From positions 3,375-67,374 of the forward strand of contig JAWVFJ010000033.1 in assembly GCA_033856275.1 (NCBI GenBank): 64,000 nucleotides of DNA. The letters run 5' to 3'. The notes beneath the pieces are model-generated. The model saw only the letters and a list, made by a program, of their open reading frames with translations, did not search any database and was not told where the DNA came from. The position numbers and the translations under genes were made by a program. Source of the DNA: VRUE01 sp033856275 (lineage in GTDB: Bacteria; Actinomycetota; Thermoleophilia; Solirubrobacterales; 70-9). Positions within the stretch are counted from its first letter, which is position 1; every line of letters begins with the position of its first letter. This document shows, in pieces, positions 52,894-63,530 of the stretch.

Positions 52894-53601
52894 TCAGCTC
52901 ACCAGTCCCGCAATTCCACGGATGAGGGCGAGAGCGCCGAGCACGGTGACGACGATTATGCCGGCGCGGCGGCCGTTGCGGCCAAGCCAGGCACGAGAGC
53001 CATCGACGGCGCGCTGCGTCGCCTCTGGATTGAGGACATAGCCGACCAGCGGCAGCTCGAGGAGCAGCTGCTGGATCAGGCAGAAGGCGATGACCAGCAG
53101 CGCGGTCGGCACAGCCGCGGCGCCGAGTTTGTCGATGTGGCTGAGCCCGGTCAGGTAGGAGACACCTGGAAAGCTGAGCAGGAGCCCGACGACGAAGGCG
53201 AGCCGCGGCGAGCCGCGGCCGAGCAGGCGCATCGGCAGCGGTTCCCTTTCCTCTTCCCCGCTCTTCTCCCGCTTGGCGCTCTTGCGCCGCGCCCGGCGCT
53301 CGCGCAATGGCTGGTCGCGGTCGGTGCCGAGGACGTAGGCGACCAGCAGCAGCAATGCGCCGACGACGATGTCCTCGCCGGGGCCGATCGTGCGCTTGCT
53401 GGTGCTGACCGCGTCCGAGTCGTGGAGCGCGAAGACGATCGTCAGCCCCAGCGTGATGCTGGTCGTGTAGGCACCGAGCAGGTAGCCGAGCATCAGCCGC
53501 TTCGGGTGCTCGGTCAGCAGCATCAGCGTCACCGCGGCGAGCAGGGTCGGGGTGAACATCGCCAACAGCGAGAGCAGGAAGATCTGGCCGAGATCACTCA
53601 C
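52894..53601 (-). CDS. GAP/Sap-family membrane protein
   Basis: The 235-residue protein has six predicted helices and a charged loop in the middle (RERRARRKSAKREKSGEEE). The start IFLLSLLAMFTPTLLAAVTLML and GYLLGAYTTSITLG resemble the GAP family, which includes mycobacterial glycopeptidolipid- and sulfolipid-addressing proteins that help place lipids at the surface beside MMPL or MFS exporters. It is tightly linked to the MFS gene downstream and lies 21 bases after zur. Confidence 0.75.
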   Translation of the reverse strand: MSDLGQIFLLSLLAMFTPTLLAAVTLMLLTEHPKRLMLGYLLGAYTTSITLGLTIVFALHDSDAVSTSKRTIGPGEDIVVGALLLLVAYVLGTDRDQPLRERRARRKSAKREKSGEEEREPLPMRLLGRGSPRLAFVVGLLLSFPGVSYLTGLSHIDKLGAAAVPTALLVIAFCLIQQLLLELPLVGYVLNPEATQRAVDGSRAWLGRNGRRAGIIVVTVLGALALIRGIAGLVS

Positions 53602-53622
53602 CCGGCCGCATTCTCTCCTTAA

Positions 53623-54069
53623 TCAGTTTGCGCAGCGTTCGCAGAGCCCGCGCAGGACCACGTCGTGGTCGGTGACCTCGAATCTCATCTCGCCCGAGAG
53701 CTTGGCAATGGCGCGCTCCAGGGAAGCGTCCTCGAAGGGGACCATGCGCCCGCAATGCCGGCAGATCGCGTGGTGGTGATGCTCGCCGCCGGGCTCGACC
53801 CGCTCGTAGCCCGCTGTGCCGCGAGTCACCTCGAGCCGCTGCACCAAGCCAAGCTGCTCGAGCTGCTCGAGGGCGCGGTAGACGCTTGCGCGACCGACCG
53901 CCGGCTTGCGACGGCGCAGCTCCTCGTCCAGGTCGAGGGCGGTGACGGCACAGTCGTGGCGGGCCAGCGCCTCGACCACCGCGGTGCGGGCGCCGCCGCG
54001 GCGGTAGCCGGCCCGTTGCAGGGCAGCCAGTGCGTGCTCGGCCCAGGCGCTGTCGGTCTTGGTTGACAT
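53623..54069 (-). CDS. zur: Fur-family regulator, likely Zur
   Basis: The 148-residue product has a winged helix (about 15-85; GRASVYRALEQLEQLGLVQRL) and a metal-binding C-terminal half with GGEHHHHAICRHCGRM and LCERCAN. The two CxxC pairs hold structural zinc and the His run the sensing site. Linkage to ZnuBC-type genes and a Zur-like box points to zinc repression rather than Fur. ATG overlaps nothing but lies one base from the permease stop. Confidence 0.9.
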   Translation of the reverse strand: MSTKTDSAWAEHALAALQRAGYRRGGARTAVVEALARHDCAVTALDLDEELRRRKPAVGRASVYRALEQLEQLGLVQRLEVTRGTAGYERVEPGGEHHHHAICRHCGRMVPFEDASLERAIAKLSGEMRFEVTDHDVVLRGLCERCAN

Positions 54070-54070
54070 C

Positions 54071-54913
54071 TCAGCCGATCGTAGCCCCGGTTTGCATGGT
54101 CCCGGGCGGCCGAGTATCGCGCAGGCGCTCCGCCGGCAGCGAGAGCAGGTAGATGGCGACTATCGCCAGCGCCACCGAGGCGCCGCCCGCCGTGCCGGCG
54201 TAATAGGAGAGGTAGAGACCGGCGACGCCGGCCAGCACGGCGAGGCCGGCGGCGAGGAGCATCATCGGCAGCATGCGGTCGCTCAGCCGCCTGGCCGTCG
54301 CGGCGGGCCCGACGAACACGGCGACCACGAGCAGGTTGCCGAGGCCCTGCACCGCGACGACGATCCCGGCGCCGAGCAGGAGCAGCAGAGCCGCATCGGC
54401 AAATGCCGGCGAGACGCCGAGCGAGCGAGCCGTGCCGCGGTCGAAACCGGCGATGAGGAGGCGGCCGTGCAGGAGCCGAAGCGCCACGACCACGAGCACG
54501 GCGAGGCCGGCAGCGGTCGCCAGATCGCCGTCGCTGACGCCGAAAATGTCGCCGAAGAGCAGCGACTCGATCCCGGGCGGCGAGGAAGGCGAGAGCGCCA
54601 GCAGCGCCCCGAGGCCGAACATCGTCGTCACTACCACCGCAACCGCGCCGTCCCGGCCCACCCCGGCAATCCGGGCGCCGAGCGCAATCGCAGCCGCGGC
54701 AAGGACGATCGCGGGTACGGCGCCGACGAGCAACGGCGCGGCGGCGATCGCGGCCAGGACCAAACCGGGAAAGAGCGAGTGGGCAAGCGACTCCGCCGCG
54801 TAGGAGAAGCCGTAGAAGACAACCCAGCAGCCAAGCGCGCCACCGGCCGCGCCGACGAGCGCCACCTCCAGGAGAGCACGCTGCATGAAGGGTTCTTGGA
54901 GGGGTTCGAACAT
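54071..54913 (-). CDS. Metal ABC transporter permease (ZnuB-like)
   Basis: The 280-residue protein has about eight membrane helices in the ABC-3 pattern for Zn/Mn importers (FYGFSYAAESLAHSLFPGLVLA; GFDRGTARSLGVSPA as the coupling region). It begins two bases after the ATPase stop. It is paralogous to the permease at 55707-56534, so the two may form a heterodimer around one ATPase. Confidence 0.88.
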   Translation of the reverse strand: MFEPLQEPFMQRALLEVALVGAAGGALGCWVVFYGFSYAAESLAHSLFPGLVLAAIAAAPLLVGAVPAIVLAAAAIALGARIAGVGRDGAVAVVVTTMFGLGALLALSPSSPPGIESLLFGDIFGVSDGDLATAAGLAVLVVVALRLLHGRLLIAGFDRGTARSLGVSPAFADAALLLLLGAGIVVAVQGLGNLLVVAVFVGPAATARRLSDRMLPMMLLAAGLAVLAGVAGLYLSYYAGTAGGASVALAIVAIYLLSLPAERLRDTRPPGTMQTGATIG

Positions 54914-54915
54914 GG

Positions 54916-55665
54916 TCAGTGGTGGTGATGTGGGGGCAGGATCGCCCGGCCGCCGCCACCGGGAATCTCAACGATGGCGCCTCCGTAGGTGGCTTCGAGC
55001 ACGCCGAGGTCATCGAGCACGTCCTCGGGCCGGCCACGGGCGACCTGGCGCTTGTTGATGCAGAGGACGAGGTCGCAGGCGCGCGCCTGCGCCAGGTCAT
55101 GTGTGGCGATAACGATGCCACGACCCGCCTCTGCCAACTCTTTGATCAGCGCTTCAAGCCCCTCAGCGCTGGGACGGTCGAGACCGGAGAACGGCTCGTC
55201 AAGCAGCAGCACGCCGGCATTCTGGACCAGCGCACGAGCGATCAGGACGCGCTGGCGCTGGCCACCTGAGAGGCGCCCGAATGTCTGGTCGGCAAGCGGC
55301 TCCAGGCCGACACGCCCAAGCTCCCGCACCGCCGCCTCACGCTCTCTTCTCCCCGGCCGCCGCCACCAGGGCAGGCGCGCGAGCGCGCCCATCGTTGCCA
55401 CGTCGAGCACGGAGACGGGATAGTCGAGGCGCGAACGCTCGGTCTGGGGAACCGTGCCGCAGGTGGTCGCAACGCGCAGCGCCCCAGCCAGCGGACGCAG
55501 TTCGCCCAGCAAGGCGCGCAGCAGCGTCGTCTTGCCGCCGCCATTGGGTCCCAGCAAGGCCAGTGTCTGCCCCGCCGCAAGCGAAAAGTCGACATCGGAG
55601 ATCGCCGCCGACCCGTCGTAGCCGGCGGCCAGGCCAGCTGCCTCGATCAATGATGCGGCTGACAT
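54916..55665 (-). CDS. znuC: Zinc ABC transporter ATP-binding protein (ZnuC-like)
   Basis: This is about 249 residues. Walker A is GPNGGGKTTL, the Q-loop lies in VPQTERS, the signature is LSGGQRQRV, Walker B is VLLLDEP and the switch His is in ATHDL. The C-terminus ends in PPHHHH, a zinc-chelating tail seen in many ZnuC proteins. ATG at 55665 has GGGGAG upstream; another at 55710 overlaps the upstream permease stop as ATGA and would add 15 residues. An open frame reaching 56079 lies inside the permease gene. Confidence 0.92.
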   Translation of the reverse strand: MSAASLIEAAGLAAGYDGSAAISDVDFSLAAGQTLALLGPNGGGKTTLLRALLGELRPLAGALRVATTCGTVPQTERSRLDYPVSVLDVATMGALARLPWWRRPGRREREAAVRELGRVGLEPLADQTFGRLSGGQRQRVLIARALVQNAGVLLLDEPFSGLDRPSAEGLEALIKELAEAGRGIVIATHDLAQARACDLVLCINKRQVARGRPEDVLDDLGVLEATYGGAIVEIPGGGGRAILPPHHHH

Positions 55666-55706
55666 CGGTGTCTCCCCAGGCGCGTTTGCATTGGCCACCT
55701 CCACCA

Positions 55707-56534
55707 TCATCCGAGTGCGGGCGCGCGCCGAGCTTCCGCCAAGGTCCGGGTACAGGCAGCGAGTGCGAAGACCGCCCCGGCCACTACCGCGATCGTCGCT
55801 CCAGGCGGGGCATCGGTCTTGACCGAAAGCCAGAGTCCGACCGCCCCCTCGGCAGCGACGAGCGCGACGCTGGCGAGTTGCAAGCTCAGCATCCGCTCGA
55901 AGAAGAGGCGTGCGGTCAGCGCCGGCACGACGAAGAGCGCCGTGACCAACAGGGCGCCGACGATCGACAGAGCCGCAGTGATGGCAAGGGCGATCAGGCC
56001 GAGCAGTGCGGTGTCGAATACGCGGCTGCGGCCCTTGAAGGGGCCGTCCCCGGCGGGGTCGAAGCCGACGGCAAGCCAACGATGGCCGAGCAGCAGCGAT
56101 GCAATCAGCGTCAGCCCCGCTGCCAGACTGGCCAGCGCGATGTCTCCACTATCGACGAGGAGCAGGCTGCCGAAGAGCAGGGTCTCGATGTTGGCACCGG
56201 AACCGAAGACGTCGCTGGCGAGGATCGTGCCTGTCGCCAGGCAGCCGACCAGGACGATTGCCACGGCGCTGTCGTTTGCCTCCTCCTCGCGACGGCCGAG
56301 CAACGAGCTGCCGACAGTGAAGACGACCGCCGCGCCGAACGCCCCCAGCGGCGCGGCGAAGCCAAGACCGTCGGCGAGCACCAGCCCCGGGAAGGCTGCG
56401 GTGCCGACAGCGTGAGAGAAGAAGGCCAAGCCGCGCAGGACAATCCAGGTGCCGAGCAGCCCCGCGGGAACGGCGAGGATCAGAATCTCGAGCAGGCCAC
56501 GCTGGACGAAAGGCAACTGGAAGGGCTCGAGCAC
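55707..56534 (-). CDS. Metal ABC transporter permease (ZnuB-like), first gene of zinc operon
   Basis: The 275-residue ABC-3 permease has about eight helices (LEILILAVPAGLLGTWIVLRGLAFFSHAVG). The conserved GFDPAGDGPFKGRSRVFD lies before the later helices. It is the promoter-proximal gene, sixteen bases from a Zur-like operator. No gene for the periplasmic zinc-binding protein (ZnuA) is present between here and the MFS gene. Confidence 0.88.
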   Translation of the reverse strand: MLEPFQLPFVQRGLLEILILAVPAGLLGTWIVLRGLAFFSHAVGTAAFPGLVLADGLGFAAPLGAFGAAVVFTVGSSLLGRREEEANDSAVAIVLVGCLATGTILASDVFGSGANIETLLFGSLLLVDSGDIALASLAAGLTLIASLLLGHRWLAVGFDPAGDGPFKGRSRVFDTALLGLIALAITAALSIVGALLVTALFVVPALTARLFFERMLSLQLASVALVAAEGAVGLWLSVKTDAPPGATIAVVAGAVFALAACTRTLAEARRAPALG

Positions 56535-56549
56535 AGTCCGATTGAATCA

Positions 56550-56566
56550 AAAATGAGACCCATTTT
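56550..56566. promoter_or_regulatory. Zur-box-like palindrome
   Basis: AAAATGAGACCCATTTT is a 17-base near-perfect dyad (one mismatched pair), resembling the actinobacterial Zur pattern TGAAAATG-N-CATTTTCA. It sits between the zinc permease (starts 56534) and dtd (starts 56585), where binding would cover the operon promoter. Confidence 0.75.
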
Positions 56567-56584
56567 CATCAAGAGGGAAGAACG

Positions 56585-57001
56585 GTGCGGGCACTCGTCC
56601 AACGGGTGAGCCAAGCCGCCGTCGACGTCGACGGCGAGCGGGTCGCGCAGATCGGCCCCGGAATGCTCGTCCTGCTCGGGGTACGGCGCGGCGACACCGC
56701 CGAGCAGGCAGGTCGGCTCGCCGACAAGGTTCGGGCGCTGCGGATCTTCGACGATGCCGATGGGCGCATGAACGAGCCGCTCGGCGAGCGCGAGGTGCTC
56801 TGCGTCAGCCAATTCACCCTCTACGGCGAGACCCGTAAGGGCAACCGGCCGAGCTACGTCGATGCGGCGCCGGCGATGGAGGCCGAGCCGCTCTATGACC
56901 GCTTCTGCGAGCGACTCGGCGCCGCCAAGGGCGTCTTTGGTGCTTGCATGGGAGTGGCGCTGGTCAACGATGGTCCCGTCACTTTGACCGTGGAGGTTTG
57001 A
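56585..57001 (+). CDS. dtd: D-aminoacyl-tRNA deacylase
   Basis: This 138-residue product is the family's usual length. VSQFTLYG holds the Ser-Gln-x-x-Thr specificity segment and LVNDGPVT the Gly-Pro motif that excludes L-amino acids. It removes D-amino acids (and glycine from tRNA-Ala) in the cytoplasm. GTG start with GAGGGAAG upstream. It is divergent from the zinc operon across the Zur box and could be affected by it. Confidence 0.94.
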   Translation: MRALVQRVSQAAVDVDGERVAQIGPGMLVLLGVRRGDTAEQAGRLADKVRALRIFDDADGRMNEPLGEREVLCVSQFTLYGETRKGNRPSYVDAAPAMEAEPLYDRFCERLGAAKGVFGACMGVALVNDGPVTLTVEV

Positions 57002-57002
57002 G

Positions 57003-57578
57003 CTAGGGAGCCAGCAGGGAGCGTCGCCAACCGCCGTCCGTCGCCTCGTAGAGCTCGCGACTGTGCAGTCGGTCCTCGGCTTCCTCCCAGAACTCGACCC
57101 GGTCGGGGATGACACGCACCGCCCCCCAGTCATCCGGACAGGGGAGGGGGTCGTCACCGAGATCGGCCTGCAGCGCCTCGAGCCGCTCTCGCAATACGTC
57201 AAGGCTCTCGATCTCCTCACCCTGACGGGAGACATGCGCCTGCAGCTGATGACCGCGGGGGCGGTCGGCGAAGAGCTTCTCCGCCAGCTCGCGCTCGGCG
57301 ATCTCGGCACGTCCCTCGACCCTGGCCTGGCGGCCGAGCGATGGCCAGTAGAAGACCGTCGCGACGCGGGGATTGGCGCGTAGCTCCTCGGCCTTGCGGG
57401 ACCAGAGGGCGGTGGCGAAGACGAGCGAATCGCTATCGAGCTGCTTGAGGGAGACCACGCGGGCAGAGGGCTGCCCTGCTTCGGTGGCCGTCGCCAAGGT
57501 CATCGCGCCAGGAGCCGGAACTCCGGCTTCCCGTGCCGCTGCGAGCCAGCTATCGAGGATCTCCAACGGCTTACTCAT
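57003..57578 (-). CDS. Pyridoxamine 5'-phosphate oxidase family (PdxH-like)
   Basis: This is about 191 residues. PSARVVSLKQLD, FYWPSLGRQARVEGRAE, RPRGHQLQAHVSRQG and EDRLHSRELYE follow the PdxH order (FMN- and substrate-binding). Substitutions in the SQLGAWAS block (here HQLQAHVS) mean substrate should be checked. ATG at 57578 avoids the divergent TetR promoter; a GTG at 57611 would extend into it. Confidence 0.85.
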   Translation of the reverse strand: MSKPLEILDSWLAAAREAGVPAPGAMTLATATEAGQPSARVVSLKQLDSDSLVFATALWSRKAEELRANPRVATVFYWPSLGRQARVEGRAEIAERELAEKLFADRPRGHQLQAHVSRQGEEIESLDVLRERLEALQADLGDDPLPCPDDWGAVRVIPDRVEFWEEAEDRLHSRELYEATDGGWRRSLLAP

Positions 57579-57601
57579 CGCACCCAGTTCGTCATATGAA
57601 A

Positions 57602-57626
57602 TTGGTATCACAATTCAAGTTATACT
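57602..57626 (+). promoter_or_regulatory. Operator and -10 before TetR gene
   Basis: AATTG-GTATCA-CAATT (about 57601-57616) is an inverted repeat, followed by TATACT at 57621-57626 as a -10 box. The ATG at 57637 lies about where transcription should begin, so the TetR message is likely leaderless or nearly so. The palindrome also covers the region before the divergent PdxH-like gene. Confidence 0.55.
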
Positions 57627-57636
57627 CATAATCTGA

Positions 57637-58275
57637 ATGGCCGAGAAGACTCAACGCGAGACACGGGCCGAGAAGCAGGCCCGCACCCGCGCCGAGTTGA
57701 TCGCCACCGCCACGAGCGTCTTCGCCCAGCGCGGCTACGACAGTGCCTCCGTGGAGGAGATCGCCGAGCGCGCCGGCTATTCCCACGGGGCCGTCTATTC
57801 CAACTTCACCGGTAAGTCAGACCTCTTCCTCGCCGTCTTCGAGGAGTACATGGCGGCACGGGCGCAGGAGCTTGCCGCGACCCAGGAGGCGATCGATGAG
57901 GACGCGCCGCTCGAGACCCGCGCCCGCGCCCTCGCCGACCAGTGGATGGAGCGCTTCGCCGAGGACCGCGAGTCCTTCCTCCTCCACCTGGAGTTCCTCG
58001 CCAGCTCCCGGCGCGAGCCCGAACTGGCCGAACGTTTCGGCACGCGCTCCGCCTCTTTGCGCGAGGTAATCGCCGCCTACATCGCCCATTACCAGACAGA
58101 GGAAGGAGTCGAGGCACCACTCCCCCCCGCCGACCTTGCCCTCGTTTTGCGCGCCCTCGGCATCGGCCTCGCGATCGAAGCGCTGGTCAGCCCCGATGCG
58201 GTGCGCGATGACCTCTACGGGGATTTTGTCGAGCTGCTGGTGAAAATGCTGCGCGAACGGGCCGGAGCGCATTGA
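57637..58275 (+). CDS. TetR-family transcriptional regulator
   Basis: The 212-residue protein has the HTH at about 18-65 (ATSVFAQRGYDSASVEEIAERAGYSHGAVYSNFTGKSDL) and a helical ligand domain. No SD is seen. It is coupled to a GNAT acetyltransferase gene by TTGA at 58272-58275. The regulated system is unknown; self-control through the upstream palindrome is likely. Confidence 0.9.
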   Translation: MAEKTQRETRAEKQARTRAELIATATSVFAQRGYDSASVEEIAERAGYSHGAVYSNFTGKSDLFLAVFEEYMAARAQELAATQEAIDEDAPLETRARALADQWMERFAEDRESFLLHLEFLASSRREPELAERFGTRSASLREVIAAYIAHYQTEEGVEAPLPPADLALVLRALGIGLAIEALVSPDAVRDDLYGDFVELLVKMLRERAGAH

Positions 58276-58769
58276 ACCCGCCGGTGAGGGCAATGTCCAT
58301 CAGGGCTGCCAACGACGGTGACGCGGAGGCGGTGATAGCTCTCTGGACCGAGGGCTATGTCACCGAGGGCCAAGGCGGACGAACGCTCCCCTACACCGAG
58401 TCCGAGTTCTTCGAGACAGCCTCCGTAGGCACGCTCTTCGTCGCCGAGTGCCGAGGTGAGGTTGGCGGCGTGGTCGCGCTTCTGGCCCCAGGCGCAGAAG
58501 ACAGCGCGGTGGCTCGCGACGATGAAGCCGAGCTCTGCCGGCTCACGGTCGCCCCATCGGCCCGACGCCAAGGCATCGGTCGCGCTCTGACGAATCGCTG
58601 CGCCGACGTCGCCCGCGCCAAAGGCTGGCCAGCGATCGCGCTCTGGAGCCGCCGCTACCAGACGGCCGCGCATCGCCTCTACGAATCACTCGGCTACTGC
58701 CGCACCCCCGACCGCGACTCAGTCGACGAGACCGGCCACGAGCGCCTTGTCTTCCGGCTCGAGCGCTAG
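58272..58769 (+). CDS. GNAT-family N-acetyltransferase
   Basis: This is 158-165 residues (TTG at 58272 coupled to TetR, or ATG at 58293 giving MSIRAANDGDAEAV, the more usual opening). The acetyl-CoA site is LCRLTVAPSARRQGIGRALT. The last strand and helix are present (AAHRLYESLGY). It acetylates an unknown amine. Its stop and that of the opposing TetR gene share CTAG. Confidence 0.88.
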   Translation: MNPPVRAMSIRAANDGDAEAVIALWTEGYVTEGQGGRTLPYTESEFFETASVGTLFVAECRGEVGGVVALLAPGAEDSAVARDDEAELCRLTVAPSARRQGIGRALTNRCADVARAKGWPAIALWSRRYQTAAHRLYESLGYCRTPDRDSVDETGHERLVFRLER

Positions 58770-59404
58770 CCGACCGAGCCGAGGGCGTCGTCGATGAAGG
58801 GGCCGAGCAGCTCGCCGGCCTTGGCGGCGGTCGTCTCGGGATCGTCGCCGGGGGCGGTGATGTAGCTGATCGCGAGGCGGACGAGGGACTCGGCAAGCAA
58901 TTTGACCTTGGCCTCGGGCGCCTGGGGCCAGCCCGCTTCAATCGTCGCGGTGAGACGGGCGGTGGCCCAGTGGACCACCGGCATTCCCTGGGTGGTGACA
59001 AGGGGCAGCATGCCGCCGGTGCCGTCATCGCTGAGCAGGATGCGGACGAGCGGGTCCTCGCCGGCGGAACGGAGGAAGGCCTGGAGCGCAGCGCCAACCG
59101 CTGCCCGTGGGTCGTCCAGGTGTTCCTTGACGGCTTCGTCGACGCCATCGAGGAAGCGTTCGCCCTCGTGGATGACGAAGGCCTGGGCGAACTCGTCACG
59201 GCTGCCGAACTCCTTGTAGAGGGTCTGGCGACTGACGCCGGCGGCGCTGGCTACGTCGGACATCGTGATCTCCGACCAGGCGCGACTCTCCAGCTGGTCG
59301 CGGGCGGCGCCGAAGAAAGTCTCGCGCAGGAGCTGCCGGGCGGCCTCCGGGTAGGGCGTGCGTGCGGTGGCCACCGCCGGGATCGTGCCAGCCGTGGCGG
59401 TCAC
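58766..59404 (-). CDS. TetR-family regulator of the alkane hydroxylase operon
   Basis: The 212-residue protein has the HTH at about 38-85 (ITMSDVASAAGVSRQTLYKEFGSRDEFAQAF). It is the last gene of alkB-rubredoxin-TetR, a common actinobacterial order in which this regulator (AlkU/AlkX type) represses the operon until fatty acids or alkanes are present. GTG start overlapping the rubredoxin stop (GTGA at 59401-59404). Its operator is probably 60782-60820. Confidence 0.9.
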   Translation of the reverse strand: MTATAGTIPAVATARTPYPEAARQLLRETFFGAARDQLESRAWSEITMSDVASAAGVSRQTLYKEFGSRDEFAQAFVIHEGERFLDGVDEAVKEHLDDPRAAVGAALQAFLRSAGEDPLVRILLSDDGTGGMLPLVTTQGMPVVHWATARLTATIEAGWPQAPEAKVKLLAESLVRLAISYITAPGDDPETTAAKAGELLGPFIDDALGSVG

Positions 59405-59580
59405 TCGGCGGCCCCCACATCGTCAGGCTCGAAGTCGACCTTGTCGCGCACGCCGCAGTCGGGACAAGCCCAGTCGTCGGGCACGTCGCTCCACGGTGTG
59501 CCGGACGGGAAGCCCTCGCGCGGATGGCCCTGCTCCTCGTCGTAGGCGTAGCCACAGCCCGGACAGCGCCAGCGACTCAT
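59401..59580 (-). CDS. Rubredoxin
   Basis: This 59-residue protein has two iron-binding knuckles, CPGCGYAYDEEQG and CPDCGVRDKVDF, with the usual DVPDDWACPDC. It passes electrons to AlkB. ATG at 59580 overlaps the alkB stop (ATGA 59577-59580), so both are made together. It lies between alkB and its regulator. Confidence 0.94.
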   Translation of the reverse strand: MSRWRCPGCGYAYDEEQGHPREGFPSGTPWSDVPDDWACPDCGVRDKVDFEPDDVGAAE

Positions 59581-60773
59581 GCCGACGCTCCCGTCCCGTA
59601 ACGGGCGAGGATGCGGCGGCGTGCGCGCGGCTGGATGTTGGCGCGGCTGAGGTCGCCGCCGTAGTGCTCGACCAGGATCGGGTCCATCACCCGCCGCCAG
59701 AGCGGTGGGATCCAGGCCAGCACGATCATGCCGGCATAGCCGGTGGGCAGCTGCGGCGCCTCGTCGACATGGCGCAGCGCTTGGTAGCGCCGCGTCGGGT
59801 TGGCGTGGTGGTCGCTGTGGCGCTGCAGGTGGTAAAGCAGGACGTTGGAGGCGACGTTGTTGCTGTTCCAGCTGTGCTCGGGACGACAGCGCTCGTAGCG
59901 TCCGTCCTCTTTCTTCTGCCGCAAGAGGCCGTAGTGCTCGAGGTAGTTGACGACCTCGAGCAGCGAGAAGCCGAGCACGGCCTGAATCAAGAGGTAAGGC
60001 AAAACGACCGGCCCGAAGACGATCGCCAGGACGGCGAAGAGAGCCACCGTCATCGCCCAGGCGCCGACGATGTCGTTGCGCAGGCTCCAGTGGGATTTGC
60101 CCATGCGGTCGAGCCGGCTGCACTCGATCCCCCAGGCCGAGCTGAGGCTGCCGGCGACGGTGCGCGGCAGGAAGGCCCAGAAGCTCTCCCCCAGCCGCGA
60201 GCTGGCCGGGTCCTCTGGAGTGGCGACCCGAACGTGGTGGCCGCGGTTGTGCTCAATAAAGAAATGGCCGTAACCGGTCTGGGCCAGGGCGATGCGGCTC
60301 AGCCAACGCTCCATGCTGTCGCGCTTGTGGCCGAGCTCGTGGGCGGTGTTGATCGCGATGCCGCCGACCACGCCCATCGTCAACGCCAGGCCGAGGTTCT
60401 CCAGGATCGAGAGATCGCCGCTCGACCACAGCCAGCAGGCGAAGATCAGCCCCGCGTACTGGACCGGGATGAAGAGGTAGGTGCACCAGCGGTAGTAGCG
60501 GTCCTGCTCGAGCCACTTGAGGATGCTGTCTGGCGGATTGGTCGGATCCACCCCGATCGCGATGTCGAGCAGGGGGAAAACGATGAAGACGAGCAGCGGC
60601 CCGAAGAACCAGAAGGCCTCGAGGCCAGTTACCTCGACGCTGGCCCAGGCGATGAAAGGCGCAAAGGGAATGATCAGGCCGAGCAGCCAGGCGTAGCGCT
60701 TGGCATCGCGCCAGGTTGCCGGATTGAGCTCGATCTCCGGCCCGTGGTCCTGGCTATGCGCCGCTGCCTCCAT
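59577..60773 (-). CDS. alkB: Alkane 1-monooxygenase
   Basis: The 398-residue di-iron membrane enzyme has about six helices. The histidine boxes are HELGHK, EHNRGHH and QRHSDHH, plus NYLEHYG and the AlkB-type NSNNVASNVLLYHLQRHSDHH context. It hydroxylates the terminal carbon of n-alkanes using O2 and rubredoxin electrons. ATG at 60773 has AAGGAGG upstream (60777-60783). Promoter and operator are visible directly before it. Confidence 0.95.
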   Translation of the reverse strand: MEAAAHSQDHGPEIELNPATWRDAKRYAWLLGLIIPFAPFIAWASVEVTGLEAFWFFGPLLVFIVFPLLDIAIGVDPTNPPDSILKWLEQDRYYRWCTYLFIPVQYAGLIFACWLWSSGDLSILENLGLALTMGVVGGIAINTAHELGHKRDSMERWLSRIALAQTGYGHFFIEHNRGHHVRVATPEDPASSRLGESFWAFLPRTVAGSLSSAWGIECSRLDRMGKSHWSLRNDIVGAWAMTVALFAVLAIVFGPVVLPYLLIQAVLGFSLLEVVNYLEHYGLLRQKKEDGRYERCRPEHSWNSNNVASNVLLYHLQRHSDHHANPTRRYQALRHVDEAPQLPTGYAGMIVLAWIPPLWRRVMDPILVEHYGGDLSRANIQPRARRRILARYGTGASA

Positions 60774-60781
60774 CCGTCCTC

Positions 60782-60846
60782 CTTGTCAAATTCCAAGAAT
60801 GCGCCCTGTTAATTGACAAGATAGCGAACTTTGTAACTCGCTGCAA
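60782..60846 (-). promoter_or_regulatory. alkB promoter with TetR operator
   Basis: On the minus strand TTGCAG (60846-60841) and TATCTT (60823-60818) are 17 bases apart. An inverted repeat, CTTGTCAAATT (60782-60792) with AATTGACAAG (60811-60820), begins inside the -10 and ends at the SD. A repressor bound here would block both transcription and the start region. Confidence 0.8.
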
Positions 60847-60906
60847 CAATTTCTTGCTGGCTGTCCGCAGAACGACCGATTCGACGGCCCGCTACCATCC
60901 GCCATC

Positions 60907-61127
60907 GTGTACACGTTTCTCGGCTTCCTACAGGTGATTATCAGTGGGGTCCTGATCTTTCTGATCCTGCTGCACTCCGGCAAAGACACCGGCCTCTCCG
61001 GCGCCTTCGGCATCGGTGGTGGCGGCAGCTCCTTCGGCGGCGGCTCGATGGTCGAGCGCAACCTCGACCGGGCGACGATCTTCTTCGCCGTGCTTTTCGT
61101 GCTGAATACGCTCGTACTGCTGAAGAT

Positions 61128-61131
<4 letters not shown>
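60907..61131 (+). CDS. secG: Preprotein translocase subunit SecG
   Basis: This 74-residue protein has two membrane helices (about 3-22 and 53-72) joined by a Gly/Ser-rich loop GAFGIGGGGSSFGGGS, the SecG layout. It assists SecYEG during protein export. GTG start. Its stop shares CTAG with the opposing ccmF gene. Confidence 0.92.
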
Positions 61132-63519
<2,388 letters not shown>

Positions 63520-63530
<11 letters not shown>

